NCBI RefSeq assembly: GCF_030272615.1 | Contig: NC_081406.1 | Span: forward strand, 475,312,900-475,376,899 | Reading direction: 5' to 3' | Source of the DNA: Cryptomeria japonica | Taxonomy: Eukaryota; Streptophyta; Pinopsida; Cupressales; Cupressaceae | DNA length: 64,000 bases | Shown here: in pieces, positions 10,878 to 24,243 of the stretch | Layout of the letters: every line of letters starts with the position of its first letter | Numbering within the stretch: position 1 is the first letter of the stretch | The notes under the pieces: generated by a model | Seen by the model: only the letters and a program-made list of their open reading frames with translations | What the model was told of the DNA's origin: nothing | Databases searched by the model: none | Position numbers and translations under genes: made by a program

Positions 10878-13800
10878 TGTCATGCCCAAACTTTTGGGCA
10901 AGAACGGGATAAAAAAAAAAAAAATTAATCACAACTTGAACATTAGAACTGCAATTATAAAATGCATTTAGCAAGTTTCGTCTTATCTACGTTTGAATTA
11001 ATTCTAATTACTAACTTATGTAAGCGAAAAAAAATTTCAATTATATGCGGAATATTAATTCTCCAAAGAAACTATTATTGTCTCTACAAATTTTAACCTC
11101 TAAATTAACTTAATTAAAACTTCTTAAAATATTTGGCGAAGATATTATTAATCTCCAATAACTATTATTTGTTTTAAGGAACAAATTAAATTAGACCCAA
11201 CACTTTATTTATAATGTCTAAAATTATATTTCAATCAATAATTAGAATGTGCTTAAAATTAAATCGACTAAAGGGTCAATTAAATTCATAATGCCCTATG
11301 TCCCATAAAGTTTAGTCACATATACCTACGTCTAGGTGGGCTAAAATTATTCCCTACAGTCAAATAATTTACAACAAAATTAAATTCCCTAAAAATTAAA
11401 TTAAACTGTATAAATATTTAATTTAAAACATCTCAATCTATATATATATATAAAAATAAAAGTGTTTTAACCATGCAAACCCTAATCCTTTATTTAATAT
11501 AAAATATGCCCCTCATTTCTTTTTTTTTAATTCTTTATTATCTTTCCACATTATACCCTAGCCCTAACCAGGCTAGGATTTCTATTCTCTCTTTTTTTTT
11601 GTGCAGGGGCGAGCTTATTGGGCGGTGGCCATGGATGGAGGGTCAGCGGCAGCGGTCCTCGGGGACGTCGCTCACTGTGGAAAACCACAGTGACGACGAC
11701 CACTGTGGCCGCCCACAATGGTGGCACTCAGCCTGTCCACTGTGGGAAGCCACAGTGGCGGCGTTCACTATGGTCACCCATAGTGGCGGCCCTTGGGCCA
11801 TCCGTTGTGGGATGCCACAGTGGCGCCGTCCACTATGGTTGCCCGCAATGGAGGCTCCTCATCCATGCCGACCACTATGCTAAACACAGTGGTTCGGCCC
11901 TGGTTCGGCCCCGAAACCCTATGCAATGAGTTATCCTTTTTTATTATATTTTTTTTGTTTTAAAAAAAATGATTTCATTTATAATATTCAATAAATTATA
12001 TGTATATATATATATATATATATTTAAATCAATATGTTATTAAAAAAGAACTCATTTAAACATATATATATATTATAACTGTATATTAGATCTAGGGCAT
12101 TTTCTTTGTAAATAAATGTTGATATTCTTTTATTTTGAAACATTTTAACAAATTAGATAAATTCTTTAGATTAAAATCATTGTATTTATTTCCTTTTATC
12201 AAAATCCTAGTTGCTAAAAAAAATAGATAGATTATTTAAATAGAGATTTACTTTTTGCAAAAATAAAGTAAATAACAGAATTAAATATACTTAGAACAAC
12301 AACTCTAGAAATTATTTATTTCTATTAATCTATTTAACTATAGATTTTATTTTCTACACATAAATAAATGACAGAATTTAATAATTCTTACAGCTACTAT
12401 ATAAATGACAAAATTTAATAAATTTAACAACAACTAGATAAATGAGTTGATATTTAAATTAAATCTTAGAGGTATGCATAGGAAATAACCGATTCTTTTT
12501 ATTTTCAAAATTCACATGCAAAATAGACTTTCATTTCCAAACTAACTTGCATACTACTAACAACAACTGCAGGGAACTTAATCCAAGATAAATGTATTTC
12601 TTTTGCAACAAAATATTATTTAACAAAATAATTTCATTTATTTAGAGTACATTTAAAATACATTATAGCCATCAATACAAATGGGATCTCTCATTTCTTT
12701 TCTGCAAAATAGCATACTAAAATATTACAACTCTTTAAAACGTATTTCAAAGACACTATCGTCACTTTACAAATGGGTCTCTCATTTCCAATAAATGAGG
12801 ACTTTTCAAAATAATAATTACATTTACAAATATTTTTCTGGAACAAATAACTCTAGCAAACTTCCACTTGTCCTATTATTTTCTTTCGACACCGTGCAAT
12901 TTAATCAAAGCTATGACCATGGAGTGCTTACCTCCAATCCTAGGCTAACTAGTAGCCACCCCTGAGCTTGGAGAACCAAGCCCTAGATAGGTAAGACACA
13001 TGCAAACACAACAAACAAGGGAAAACAATCACAAACATATTCCCAACCCAAGCTACATTGCACCACAAAATGTGATGTCTTTACACGAGTGGTAGTGGAC
13101 CGAATACCCTAAGGAGACTGCAAGTATAGTAAAACTCAAGGCCACCTCATGGAAAATAAATGATAAGTCATAAGTATAACAACCCCACAACCTTATTCCC
13201 CCAAGGCATTCATGCCTTATTTCCCTCCTTAGGACCCCCAAATGCATAAACAAGTCATGCAGCAAGGGTTACATAGGAATCCCTTGAGATCACTCTCTTA
13301 ACAAGAGCCTCTCACTAAAGGGCTGTCAAAATTCTACCACCCACAAGACCATCCTCTCTCCCAAGAGTAGGAGGTCTTGGTTACTCCCAAAACACAGAAT
13401 ATACGCAAGAGTAAAATGTAGAACACAAAATAAATTTTCATAGGGGAAAATACAAGAACAAGTCTTCTCACACATGCAAATCTTTTCAACATAACATGCA
13501 ATATAAAAACATAACAAAGAGAAATTTAACCAACCTTCAACTGTCCAAAGGTATGTTAGATAAGTTGAGGATGAGCAGCCCAATTCCACAAATTCCTTCC
13601 TTCTCTACCCTTAGCCAATTTCCTAAAACCAAATCTATCTTTTCTTTCAAAATTCCTTGTCTCCAAAAATGGAGAGTGGGTGATTACCCACAAAATCTCT
13701 CATTGTTGCCTAAGAAGACCTCAGTGATAGTTCTCACGGGTTTCTAAAATTGAAAAAGGAAAAGTCAGAAAAAAGATCCAAAAGGATCTCTCATCAAAAA

Positions 13801-14924
13801 GGAAAGTTAACAACTTAGGTGATGCCTTCTAATTTTCCATTTTCGCTCAACTTAGGAAACCCACTTTTTAGGGTGTCTAAATGGTCACATGGGAGTTGGT
13901 ACATGCCTAAAATTACTCCTAACCCTTAGGTATACCTTATGGGCTTTAGGAAACACTTTTAAACTACCCCTGGGAGTCCATTTAACCCTTTTTAAACTCA
14001 TCTAAAGTTAATTTTCGGGTCAAACCTAAGTTGACCACCCCAAAGATTTTCTACCCTGGAAAAATATAGAACCACATTAAATTAATTGAAAAAGAAATGG
14101 TTAATCAACTCCCTCCAAGAGACAATTCAAAAATCAAAACATAAATCAACACGTGTCAAGTGACACAATAAAAATACTTTTACGAAATTATACATGAAAT
14201 TTTGTCTCTTGTTGGATTTATACAAATACATAAATTCAATCTAACACACATGCAACATCCACTTTCGCAAATAAAATACTATACAAACGAGGTGTTGTCT
14301 CTCCAAATAAACAAACCCTGGTTTTACGAACGTACATAGGTCTAGGTTTGGTTCTCCATAATATTTCCATGGTCACATGGATAATTTTCCTGCGCATCTC
14401 AATTACACATTAGTACTTCCAAATAACCTCATATAACATTTAAACACATGAATAAGAATACACATCAAACACTCTACCTAACATATACATTTAAACAAAT
14501 CAATACATCTTACATCCAAATAAATCCACATACGCAGTTATCATAATCCTCATAATTTTAATCCATACATAAAACATGCATCACATTTCTATCATCATAG
14601 TGATGTCCTGCAAATCTAATAATGACATATATCACCTCAAAGTAATCCTATTTTGGAATCATATAGAGTTCGATATCATAACGCATATAAATGAAGCATC
14701 AACATACATCAATGTTATCCAAATCCTGGAATCTTATAAGTTCTAAATCCATAATGCATAAAAATGTACACCTCAAGGTGAAAAGATTCCGTAACCTTGT
14801 TCAATTACTTTTCTCACCAATCTATCTATCTAACATAGCCCATCCTATTGAATTATATCATTTATTAGTAGGGTCAAACATGGTCAACGAAGTTAATCAA
14901 AGCTTGGTTGGAGAGGGCCTTACA
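10878..14924 (-). mobile_element. 5' LTR (4.05 kb) of the minus-strand Ty3-type element
   Basis: This is the complete copy of the LTR. On the plus strand it runs from TGTCATGCCC to GCCTTACA, giving TG...CA ends on both strands. 11116-14924 matches 2997-6805 closely. Compared with that copy it has a TA-rich insertion near 12000-12165. Single-base changes are sparse, so insertion is moderately young compared with the decayed interior. Confidence 0.9.
11690..11895. repeat. Second CCACTGTGG / CCACAGTGG cluster
   Basis: This is the same block as 3690-3880. Several motifs have changed by one base (for example CCACAATGG and CCACTATGG). Motif number and spacing are otherwise kept. Confidence 0.7.
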
Positions 14925-15568
14925 CAAACCGAATCATCTAATCAATTTGCACCTTATTTACAAACTATTGCAGGCATATCAATTCTCATTGTAGACTATT
15001 GGTTTTAGCTCTAGAAAACCAAAATCTTGCACCATTCTAGGAGCCCATGCCCTTTCCCGATATGCCAAGGTGTTCTCAATAAATATAATTTGTGTAGGTT
15101 GCATTATTAACATAGTTGATGGAACCCTCATTTGAAGCATTCTTGTTTAACAATATCCATCACCCCCTCATATTGCAAGAATACTAACTAGCTCTATTTA
15201 CACTGATCCCTTGATAATGGGCATAGAAAAAAAATTATATTTCATGCAAATACAAAGAACACCACAAGGCATTTTAACCCTATCACAGGCATACTTTGTT
15301 TATGCGGGCATTGTGCTCATTCTCAAATGATTTGAACCCACCATATAAACCTGAATTTGGATCCCACAGTTCACCACACAAAAATCTCGCCAATGTCTAT
15401 ATAGATCAGTACCAATCCCTTTTTAATACATCATAGTTTCATCGAAAAGCTCATCATTCAGAATGAGAAAAAAGAATGGCACAATGAACCCTAAAATTTT
15501 CCCCCTTTTCTTGGTACGTGAAGGTCCCCCCGAGCTACTGCAATATAATTTTCCTTGCCCTTATCCCC
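14925..15568. other. Unassigned sequence between the Ty3 element and the foldback
   Basis: No gene, repeat pair or RNA could be supported. The open frame extending from the LTR into 15008 is chance. The element's target duplication would begin at 14925, but its left partner lies outside the window. Confidence 0.5.
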
Positions 15569-16018
15569 TTGTGGGGTAGTGGGGAATAGCCTCCTCCTCA
15601 TGGGCAATGGCTATGCAGTGGATAGAATGGCCCGTCAATGCCATGCCTTCTCCATGCCCCTCATGCCATCAGGCCAATCATTCCCAGGCCCGTACAATCT
15701 GTCACATCCGCCAGTTACATCTGTCCTGTCCACTACGGCTTTACCTTGTTTTTTTCATTTATTATGTTTTTATTTTTTTAAAGTTATAATGAGTAAAATA
15801 ATTAATATTATAAATAATAAATTATATATTTAATTTTTTTATATGTTTAATTTTTAATTTATTTATTTATTTTAATAAAAAAAATATTGCAATATATAAT
15901 TAATTGTAAGATATATATTATATATAAATTTTAATAATATTATTTTAAAAAAATTTAAATACTAATATAAGTATATAATAGTTTATTTTTTTTAAATATA
16001 TTTACTTTTTAAATTAAA

Positions 16019-16190
16019 ATAATTAATAGATTTTAATATAAGAAATAAATAATTAAATTTAAAATAAAAAAGTAATTAAATGATTTTAACATAAGAAATA
16101 ACGATACAGCTATATAGTTATTTCTTATGTTAAAATCATTTAATTATTTTTTATTTTAAATTTACTTATTTATTTCTTATATTAAAATCA
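16019..16190. repeat. Internal palindrome 1 of the foldback
   Basis: 16019-16100 and 16118-16190 are near-perfect inverted copies with a loop of about 17 bases. Both are AT-only modules that recur in the other two internal palindromes. Confidence 0.75.
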
Positions 16191-16499
16191 AATAACTATT
16201 TTAATTTAAAAAGTATATTATTTACTTATATAAGTGTTTAAATTTTTTTTAAATAATATTATAAAATTATATATAAGTAATTTTAATTTTCTATGTTAAA
16301 ATTACTTAGTTATTTGTTAGGTTAAAATCATATAGTTATTTCTTATGTTCAAATCATTTAAATATTTTTTATTTTAAAATTACTTATTTATTTATTATAT
16401 GAAAATCAATTAATTATTTTAATTTAAAATGTAAATATATTTAGAAAAAGTAAACTATTATTTACTTAAATAAGTATTTTAAAAAATTTAAAATAATAT

Positions 16500-16860
16500 A
16501 TTTAAAATTTATATATAATTATTTTTTATTTTCTATGTTAAAATCACTTAGTTATTTGTTAGGTTAAAATCACTTAGTTATTTGTTAGGTTAAAATCATA
16601 TAGTTATTTCTTATGTTAAAATCATTTAATTATTTTCTTATTTTAAAATTACTTATTTATTTCTTATATTAAAATCATACTTTTTAAATTCAAATAATTA
16701 ATTGATTTTAATATAAGAAATAAATAATTAATTTTAAATTAAAAAATAATTAAATGATTTTAACATAAGAAATAACTATATAATTTTAACCTAACAAATA
16801 ACTAAGTGAATTTAACATAGAAAATAAAAATTATTTATATATAAATTTTAATAATATTAT
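16500..16860. repeat. Internal palindrome 2 of the foldback
   Basis: The inverted copies are centred near 16690. The left side contains a direct duplication of the phrase TTAGTTATTTGTTAGGTTAA. Confidence 0.65.
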
Positions 16861-16929
16861 TTTTTAAAAATTTAAATATTTATATAAGTAAATAATAATT
16901 TATTTTTTCTTAATATATTTACTTTTAAA

Positions 16930-17180
16930 ATTAAAATAATTAATTGATTTTAATATAAGAAATAAATAAGTAATTTTAAAATTAAAAAATAATTAAATAA
17001 TTTTAACATAAGAAATAACTATATGGTTGTATCCTTAAAATGCAATTTGATACTTACTATTGATTTCAATGGCAATATATATCAAACTGTCATATAGTTA
17101 TTTCTTATGTTAAAATCATTTAATTATTTTTTATTTTAAATTTTCTTATTTATTTTTTATATTAAAATCTAGTAATTATT
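16930..17180. repeat. Internal palindrome 3 of the foldback
   Basis: The inverted copies flank a loop of about 75 bases (about 17023-17096) that is not AT-only. It is the only unique sequence in the centre. Confidence 0.65.
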
Positions 17181-17702
17181 TTAATTTAAAAAATAAATAT
17201 ATTTAAAAAAATAAACTATTATTTACTTATATCACTATTTAAATTTTTTTTAAATAATATTATTAAAATTTACATATAATATATATCTTACAATTAATTA
17301 TATATTATAATATACTTTCTATTAAAATAAATTTAAAATTTAAAATTTAAAAATTTAAATATATAAATTATTATAAAAAAATTAAATATATAATTTATTA
17401 TTTATAATATTAATTATTTTACTCATTATAACTTTTAAAAAATAAAAACATAATAAATAAATAAAACAAGGTAAAGCCGCAGTGGGCAGGATGGATGTAA
17501 CTGGCGGATGTGACGGATTGTATGGGCCTGGGAACTATTGGCCTGATGGCATGAGGGGCATGGAGAAGGCATGGCATGGGCGGGCCATTATGTCTGCTAC
17601 ATAGCCATTGCCCTTCTCGTGGGCCCTCAACCTCTCTCGCCTTTCTTTAGAAGTCTTGAGGGGTGGAGGGAAAGGCATTTCCCTCCCCTATGACCCCACA
17701 TC

Positions 17703-19459
17703 CTCTCCTTATTCATTTTAAAAGCTATGCAGGGTAGAAAATTTGCAAGACTTCATAAAGTCTTTTCAAATTTATTTCTCTGTAATGTGTTCACGAAACC
17801 TTTTAGAAAATTTCCTTTCATTTCTCCCATATGTTCCTCATGGGCCCACCATACTTTGAAGGTAATGAAGATATTTGAGTTAGGAATTAAATCATTACTA
17901 AAATGATTTAAATATGTTTTACAAGGACTTTGACTAAATCATTATAAAATGATTTATGTAATTTTTCTTTTACATTACCAAGTACTTAAATAAATTTGAT
18001 GATTTGAATAGTCTTTCCTTCCTTTATCATTCAAATTGATTTGTACATAATATTATTTAAATCCAATTGATTTGAATAATATATCTTTCTTTTAATAAGC
18101 TTCAATTTGTCTTACTAGGCTTCGTCATTAGTCGAGTCCCTGGTGGACCCAACTAAAAGAAATTTCATTCCTGGATAGCTGCCCATTGAAAATGCTTTGA
18201 AACCACAACTGGACACATTCTGAATTTTAAAATTAGAGTGGGTGATCATTTTGATTTTGACGTTTGATACATTTGAGCTCTTATCAAAACAACCTGAGTA
18301 GCCTCTGGGATCAACTTCAAAAACTGACCAAATCACCTTCCCAAGTCCTAAAAATGGGCACACAAAATGTTATATGGGGAATATAGAATGCCAAATGATT
18401 ACTTTTGGTGATGCCCAAGGTGAAAAATTTTAATCCTCAAAGTGGCCTACTTAGTCATTTTCTGGAAGTGTTGATTTTGGACCTATATAAAGTTCATTTG
18501 GAATTAGCCTTCAAAGAATATCAAATGGAGTGTTGTGGGGCTACAAACTGGAAAAGTGTTAGATAAACATGTAGATAATCATGGGGAACACTCACTATAT
18601 CATGCAGGTCAATAGGCCAAAAAATATAAAATCAATATGCAGGGGTACTTTAGCAGATTTGAAACAGTTCAGTCTGCAAATCTAAACAAATTGCAAACAG
18701 ATTTCACTTGGAAAACTTATCAAATAGATTCATGGGGCTTCATTAAGATGCAAACAATCATCAAAAAATACTATTTTATCATGACACTAAACTGGCACAA
18801 AAATGCAACTCTTCAAAGATGGCTACTCGAAAAAGTTTAACAGTTGCAATTAGCAAACTTACCTCAAGATCCCAAAATAGGGGCTTCAAAATCTCATCAA
18901 ATCTGATCCTGGGAGGCCACAAATGAACAATTTTCCATATTTGATAAGAGGTTAGAAATATCTCCAAGTTTTTTCTTTTCATGACAATCAATGGATGTGA
19001 AAATACTAACCCTCAAAGTGAGCTACTTGGATTGATTTTGCAGGGGTTATTCTGAGTGTCATAAGAAAATTTTCAACACAGTCCCTCCAAAACTTTGTAA
19101 ATTTGGAAGGTCCACCACATACAACAAGGATACTCACATATGCACCATAACCTTAGCATCCCATTCTGATGAAAGTTAAGATCTTTGTCTCATGTTTCCA
19201 CATCTCATAGATTGGGGATAGTAGGAGAGACCATATTTGAACTAGTTTGAGAACAATGAAGCAATAGTAGAATTTCTTGGTGCTCGTGAAGGTCTGCCAT
19301 ATGGAGATCATAGGGCAGGATTCACAATTCATTTGGATAGAACATATTTTGGGGAAGCAAGCTCATCTTCTAGCCAAGCAAATCCTGAGAAAGATGACCA
19401 TAGAAACACGAACAGGTTAGAAGAATTTCCAATTGATCAATAAAGATCATCGCTATTAG
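17703..19459. other. Unassigned sequence upstream of the Tat pol remnant
   Basis: No domain was recognised on either strand. By position, the 5' LTR, leader and gag of the Tat-type element could be expected here, but no primer-binding site or zinc knuckle is readable. Short frames at 18115-18363 (minus) and 18637-18840 (plus) are not supported as genes. Confidence 0.4.
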
Positions 19460-22400
19460 TCGAAAAGTGTGAAAAGGTCAATATTGGTGATGGTAAAATT
19501 ATGCATTAAATTCACTTGGCAGAGTCCTTTAAACATAAAGAGAGATAAATTCATCCAAGTTTTTAAGAAAAGGCTAATAAACTTCACCTGGTCATATGCA
19601 AACATGTCAGGGTAGATCCATAACTCATCTTACATCACTTGCCACTGCTTCCAGAAGCAAAGCCCTACAAACAAAATCTCAAAAAATGCATCCCCATATA
19701 ACTTTATTAATCAAAGTGGAATTGTATAAATTTCTAGATGTAGGCTTTAATATACATATCGATTACACAGAATGGATCTCCACCCTGGTACTCGTGACAA
19801 AGCTCGTTGGAGGTATTAAAAATTTAATTGATTTAAGAGATTTAAACAAGGTTTGTTAGAAGGATGATTTCTCGCTCCCAAACAATTACAATTGGGAATG
19901 AAATGCTCTCCCTAATGGATGGCTTCTCTGGATATAATTAGATCAGGATCACACTAGAAGATCAAAATAAGACTGTATTCACTTTCCCATGGGGGATATA
20001 CTATTTGAATGTAATTTCATTTGGGCTTAAGAATGTAGGGGTGACATATCAAAGAGCCATGACAACACTCTTCCATGGCATGACATGACATGACATCACG
20101 GAAGACTATGTAGATGAATCGTTGGCTAAATCTAAGACTAGAGATGATAACCTTGAGTTTCTCGCCAAAATATTTGATAGACGAACAATACAAGGTCTAG
20201 TTAAACCCAAAGAAGTGTTTGTTCGGAGTGACAAGAGGCAAACTCTTGGGCTTCATTTCCTTCAACAGGGGTATTGAAGTAGATCCAGCCAAAGTGAAAG
20301 CAATTTTTAAAATGCCCCTACCATAAAAATTAAAACAACTAAGGAGTCTATAAGGGAAGATACAATCCATTAGGAGATTCATAACACAACTGGTGGATAA
20401 ATGTCAACCTTTCCAACATCTTCTAAAGAAAGGGTTGACTTTGGACAGAATAATGTAAAGAAACTATCCAAGCTTTAAAGGATTATCTGCTATCACAACC
20501 TATCCTAGTACCTCCAACACCAGGAAATCCCTTGTTACAATATATGTTTGTAACTAATTAATCCCTAGGAGAACTTTTGGCATAGTGTGATGACCAAGGG
20601 AGAGAATGGGTTATTTACTACATTAGTAGGACACTGGTAGGATATGGGCTAAATTACACTCCAATCAAAAGAGCATGCTTGGCAGTGATCTTTGCATCCC
20701 AAAATCTCAGACACTATATGCTTAGTCAAAAGTTACAACTCATTTCTAACATTGACCCACTCAAGTACCTTTTAAGAAGAGCAAATTGACAAGCAGATTG
20801 GATAAATGGGTCATGATCCTTAGCAAAATTGACATTGAATATGTGGACCACAAATTCATCAAGGGGCAAATTATAGAAAATTAGTTAGCAGAAGCTCCTA
20901 ATCAAGATAATTATACTTTACTAACAATTTTTCCTGATGAGTTAGTATTTACTTTGGCAGCCTCTACAAAATGGAAACTATACTTTGATGGTTCATGTAC
21001 CAACCATAAGCAAGGGCATGCATCCTCTTCGTAACACCTCAAGGTGATTCCATCCCAAAGTCATACAGAATAAGTTTACCCTATACAAATAACATGGCTA
21101 AATATGAGGCTCTCCTTATAGGACTCTGCACTACAGTGCAATGGCAAATCAAGGATCTACATGTATATGGAGACTCACATCTTATAATCAACCAATTCAA
21201 TGATGACTATACCACAAAAAATGACAAATTGATGTCATATAAGTGGATGGTGGATGATTTTAAACAATATTTTAATCACATTGTCTTTGACTTAATTCAT
21301 CGAATCCAAAATAAAGCAACAAATTCCATGGCAATTGTGGGATCTCTTCTTGATATGCCAAGTAATGTAACACAGTTTGAGTTCCTAGTTGAATAATCAA
21401 TGGTACTGGCATACGATATCTCTCAATCAAAATGTGTGTGTATGATAGTCGGTCCAAAATCGCCATGGTATAATGACATATGTGCCTATCTACATGATCA
21501 GTACATGTCTTTATACCTCTCACAAAATCAACATAGGACACTAATAAGCTAAGCATCTAGGTATGTCATCATTGTAGACATTGTACAAAAAAACCTTAGA
21601 TGGAACACTTCTTTGATGCCTTGACTCCAAAGAGGCACAACTGGCCTTGAAGGAAGTTCATGATGGAATTTATGGCCCCTATTCTAGTGGTCTCTCCCTA
21701 GCAAAGAAACTTTTGCACATGGGATATTACTAGCCAACCATATAAAAAGATGCATACAAGTATGTGCAAAAGTGTAGACAATGTCAAATACACATGGATC
21801 TCATCCACACACCTCCTCAAGATCTCCAACCTATCACATCACCATGGTCCTTTTCATACTGGGGACTTAAACTTGTGGGGATGATCAACCCTACCTCTTA
21901 AAAAGGGTACAAATTCATTCTGATAGCCACTGAATACTTCACCAAATGGGTAGAGGCAATTCCACTCACATACATAACTGGCAAGAAAATATTTAAATTC
22001 CTACTCAACTACATCATTTGTTGGTATGGAGTTCCAATGTGCATAATAGTAGATAATGGATGCCCTTTCAAGAATCAGGAAGTACGCAAGTTATGTGATT
22101 AATTCCATATTCAACGTCGCTTCGCTACTTCTTACTACCCATAGAGCAATGGCCAAGCAAAGGCAACAAATAAGACAATCCCGAAAATTTTTAAGAAAGT
22201 TGTCAATGAGGAGAGACAAGATTGGCATCTATAATTAAATGTTCCTCTTTGGGCCTATAGAATAGGTGTTCGTACGTCTACAGGTGCTACCCCATATTCT
22301 TTCATCTTTGGCTCAGAAGCATTTTTTCCTATTGGGGTAGAGATAACATCTCTACACGTATCTCTAATGAAGATTATAGAGTGGCTAGGTTGCAAGAACA

Positions 22401-22704
22401 AGAAATGATTGATGAAAAAAGACAAAGTGCACTAAATCATCTACAAGGATATCAAAATAGGCTAAGAAGAAGCTATAATAAGAGAGTTGGAGAAATATTC
22501 TTTCAGGTGGGAAACTTAGTTCTAAAGGAAAATAAAAGAATTTTAGTAAAAAGAGAATGACCAAGAAAGTCTAAACCAAACTAGTTGGGTCCTTATGTTG
22601 TAACAAAAGTCCTTGGCAATGGAGAATATAATTTGGCAACAATGGAGGATGATCCCTTGTTCAAACTAATCAACAACATGCACTTAAAGAAGTATTATAT
22701 CTAA
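19460..22704 (+). pseudogene. Decayed pol of a Tat-lineage Ty3/gypsy retrotransposon
   Basis: Across several frames the plus strand keeps the order reverse transcriptase, RNase H, second (archaeal-type) RNase H, integrase. Two RNase H domains are characteristic of the plant Tat lineage. Readable landmarks are DYTEW and IDLRDLNK near 19760-19855, the RT active site as YVDE (20107-20118, normally YVDD), IEVDPAKVKAI near 20275 and a second RNase H at 20980-21396. The integrase has KCRQCQ near 21768, WGLKLVGMI near 21860 (normally an Asp after WG), IVDNG near 22047 and YYP-SNGQAKATN near 22135. It ends KKYYI then TAA at 22702-22704. Many stops and frameshifts, and loss of catalytic residues in RT and integrase, show it is dead. 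Confidence 0.9.
20980..21396 (+). pseudogene. Second (archaeal-type) RNase H domain of the Tat pol
   Basis: The domain begins LYFDGSCTN and continues with MAKYEALLIGL and VYGDSHLIINQ. The three acidic positions typical of RNase H (D in FDGS, E in YEAL, D in GDS) are all present. 21094-21396 is open for 100 codons, the longest intact run in this pol. It is followed directly by integrase. Confidence 0.8.
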
Positions 22705-23915
22705 TGGCTACTTGGTTTAATTTCATTTCAATTTGCATTATTGTTTTTTTCTATTTCCGTGTTTTGTATTACATTTGCACAATTTCTTGTGTGAAACACT
22801 TTTCATTTCAACAAAAGGGCAATTGTCTTATTTTATCATCTGTTGGCACTTAAGAAATGGCATGCTCATCTCATTGCTTAGATATTCATTTATTAAGTTC
22901 CTGGAATCTAAGGTTTCTCATCTTTAGCATCACCTTGTGGTTAGGACTTGTCTTTAGTTGGGTAGAGGATTCACCATTGTCTCTTGTTACCCAAAATCTC
23001 TCAGTTAATATATATTTCACACATTAATCATTTTCTCTAAATCATTGTAAATACCCGGTTGATGATGTGGCTAGTGAAAATCTAAAATCCTACTTCAACA
23101 TGTAAGCCTCATTGCTTACAAGCAAATGCATTAAAAGTGAAAGATTCTCAAAAGCAATATCAAAAGATCAAAAATAAAAGAATGAGCCAGAAAAGATACT
23201 CAGACACATGTAAGCCTCATTGCTTACAAGCAAATGCATTAAAAGTGAAATATTCTCAAAAGCAATATCAAAAGATCAAAAATAAAAGAATGAGCCAGAA
23301 AAGAAAATATCAAGAAAAGAAAAGCAAAAAATGAGTTGAAATGCAATATCAAATGCTTGGCTTTTCGAACATGCAAGTAAATAAATGCCTGACCGACAAT
23401 GGAGCAATATTCGTGAGATTACAATGATAACCTCATCAGAGCTATGGATGCCTACTAGTAGTGAGGCTCTATCTAGGATGCTTTCAGAGTTAGGATACCT
23501 CACATAGCTAGTCACGTAGGATTATAAGGGTCAATAATGATCAAAAGAGCTGGAATAAACCCAATTGCACACTTATAGGTAATCAAAGACAAAATTCCCA
23601 AGTGTCAATGGAGGATATTTCTTCTTCTTTGAATGGCAAATTCTAATCACTTGGTGTGTTAAGTTGAGACATCTTAGGATTCTTGAGAATTGATTGGATC
23701 CGTATCTATGAAATATTTTTCAAACAACAATTTCCTTGATGCATGATAGAGTGATGAATTCACACAATTGCCTTTGTTCGAATAGGACAATCCTTTTCCT
23801 TTTTCATTAGTTTTGCATAATAAGAGCATTTAGGCTATGTCAATAGTCATTACATTAAGTTCCTGGTCTGTAAATAAATCATGCATAGTTATCAGTTGCA
23901 TCATGCGAGTCCATA
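22705..23915 (+). other. 3' untranslated part of the Tat-type element
   Basis: About 1.2 kb lies between the integrase stop and a candidate PPT. No coding potential was recognised. It contains the tandem duplication at 23100-23308. Confidence 0.5.
23100..23308. repeat. Two-copy tandem repeat, period about 109 bases
   Basis: The segment starting TGTAAGCCTCATTGCTTAC at about 23101 is repeated from about 23210, with a very few differences between copies. The short lysine-rich frames over it are a by-product. Confidence 0.85.
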
Positions 23916-23929
23916 GACTGGGGGCATAT
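23916..23929 (+). other. Candidate PPT of the Tat-type element
   Basis: GACTGGGGGCA lies 1.2 kb after the integrase and is followed by TATTGTCC. Similar G-rich tracts precede the 3' LTR in Tat elements. The LTR would start TGTCC at 23930. No second LTR copy was found in the window to confirm it. Confidence 0.5.
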
Positions 23930-24243
23930 TGTCCTTAAAAAATCCATAAAAATCACATAAAGTCCTAAAAAAATCCATTAAAATCACATAAAGTCCTGAA
24001 AAAATCCACAAAAATCACATAAAGTCCTGAATAAATTCATAAAAATCAAATAATGTCCTTCAAAAACCATAAAATCACATAAAGTCCTAAAAAAATCCAT
24101 AAAAATTAGATAAAGTCCTGAAAAAATTCATAAAAATCAAATAATGTCCTAAAAAAAAGTCTTGAAAAAATCCCAAAAAATTATAAAATGCCTTGAAATA
24201 TCCAAAAAATCATAAAAAGTCCTAAAAAAAATCATAAAAATAA
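23930..24243. repeat. Minisatellite, about 10 copies of a 30-31 base unit
   Basis: The consensus is close to AGTCCTGAAAAAATCCATAA plus AAATCACATAA, with copy-to-copy substitutions and a few shortened units. If the PPT at 23916 is right, the array forms the very start of the LTR. Confidence 0.85.

Larger units (their letters stand above)
15569..17702. mobile_element. Foldback (long inverted-repeat) element
   Basis: The outer arms 15569-15775 and about 17440-17702 are inverted copies, with many identical runs such as GCCATGCCTTCTCCATGCCC. The right arm has about 50 extra bases near 17630-17680. Between them lie about 1.65 kb of AT-rich DNA. This is itself made of smaller inverted repeats of one module (variants of TTATGTTAAAATCATTTAAT), with centres near 16108, 16690 and 17060. 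No coding frame is present. It could be a foldback or large MITE-like element. Target duplications were not identified. Confidence 0.7.

Noticed and set aside
14925-15540. Possible organelle-derived or captured gene fragment
   Set aside because: A few phrases looked protein-like in translation, but no continuous frame or recognised family could be supported on either strand.
23930-24243. Possible CRISPR-like array
   Set aside because: Units are directly adjacent with no unique spacers, units vary, and the setting is a plant retroelement. It is a minisatellite.
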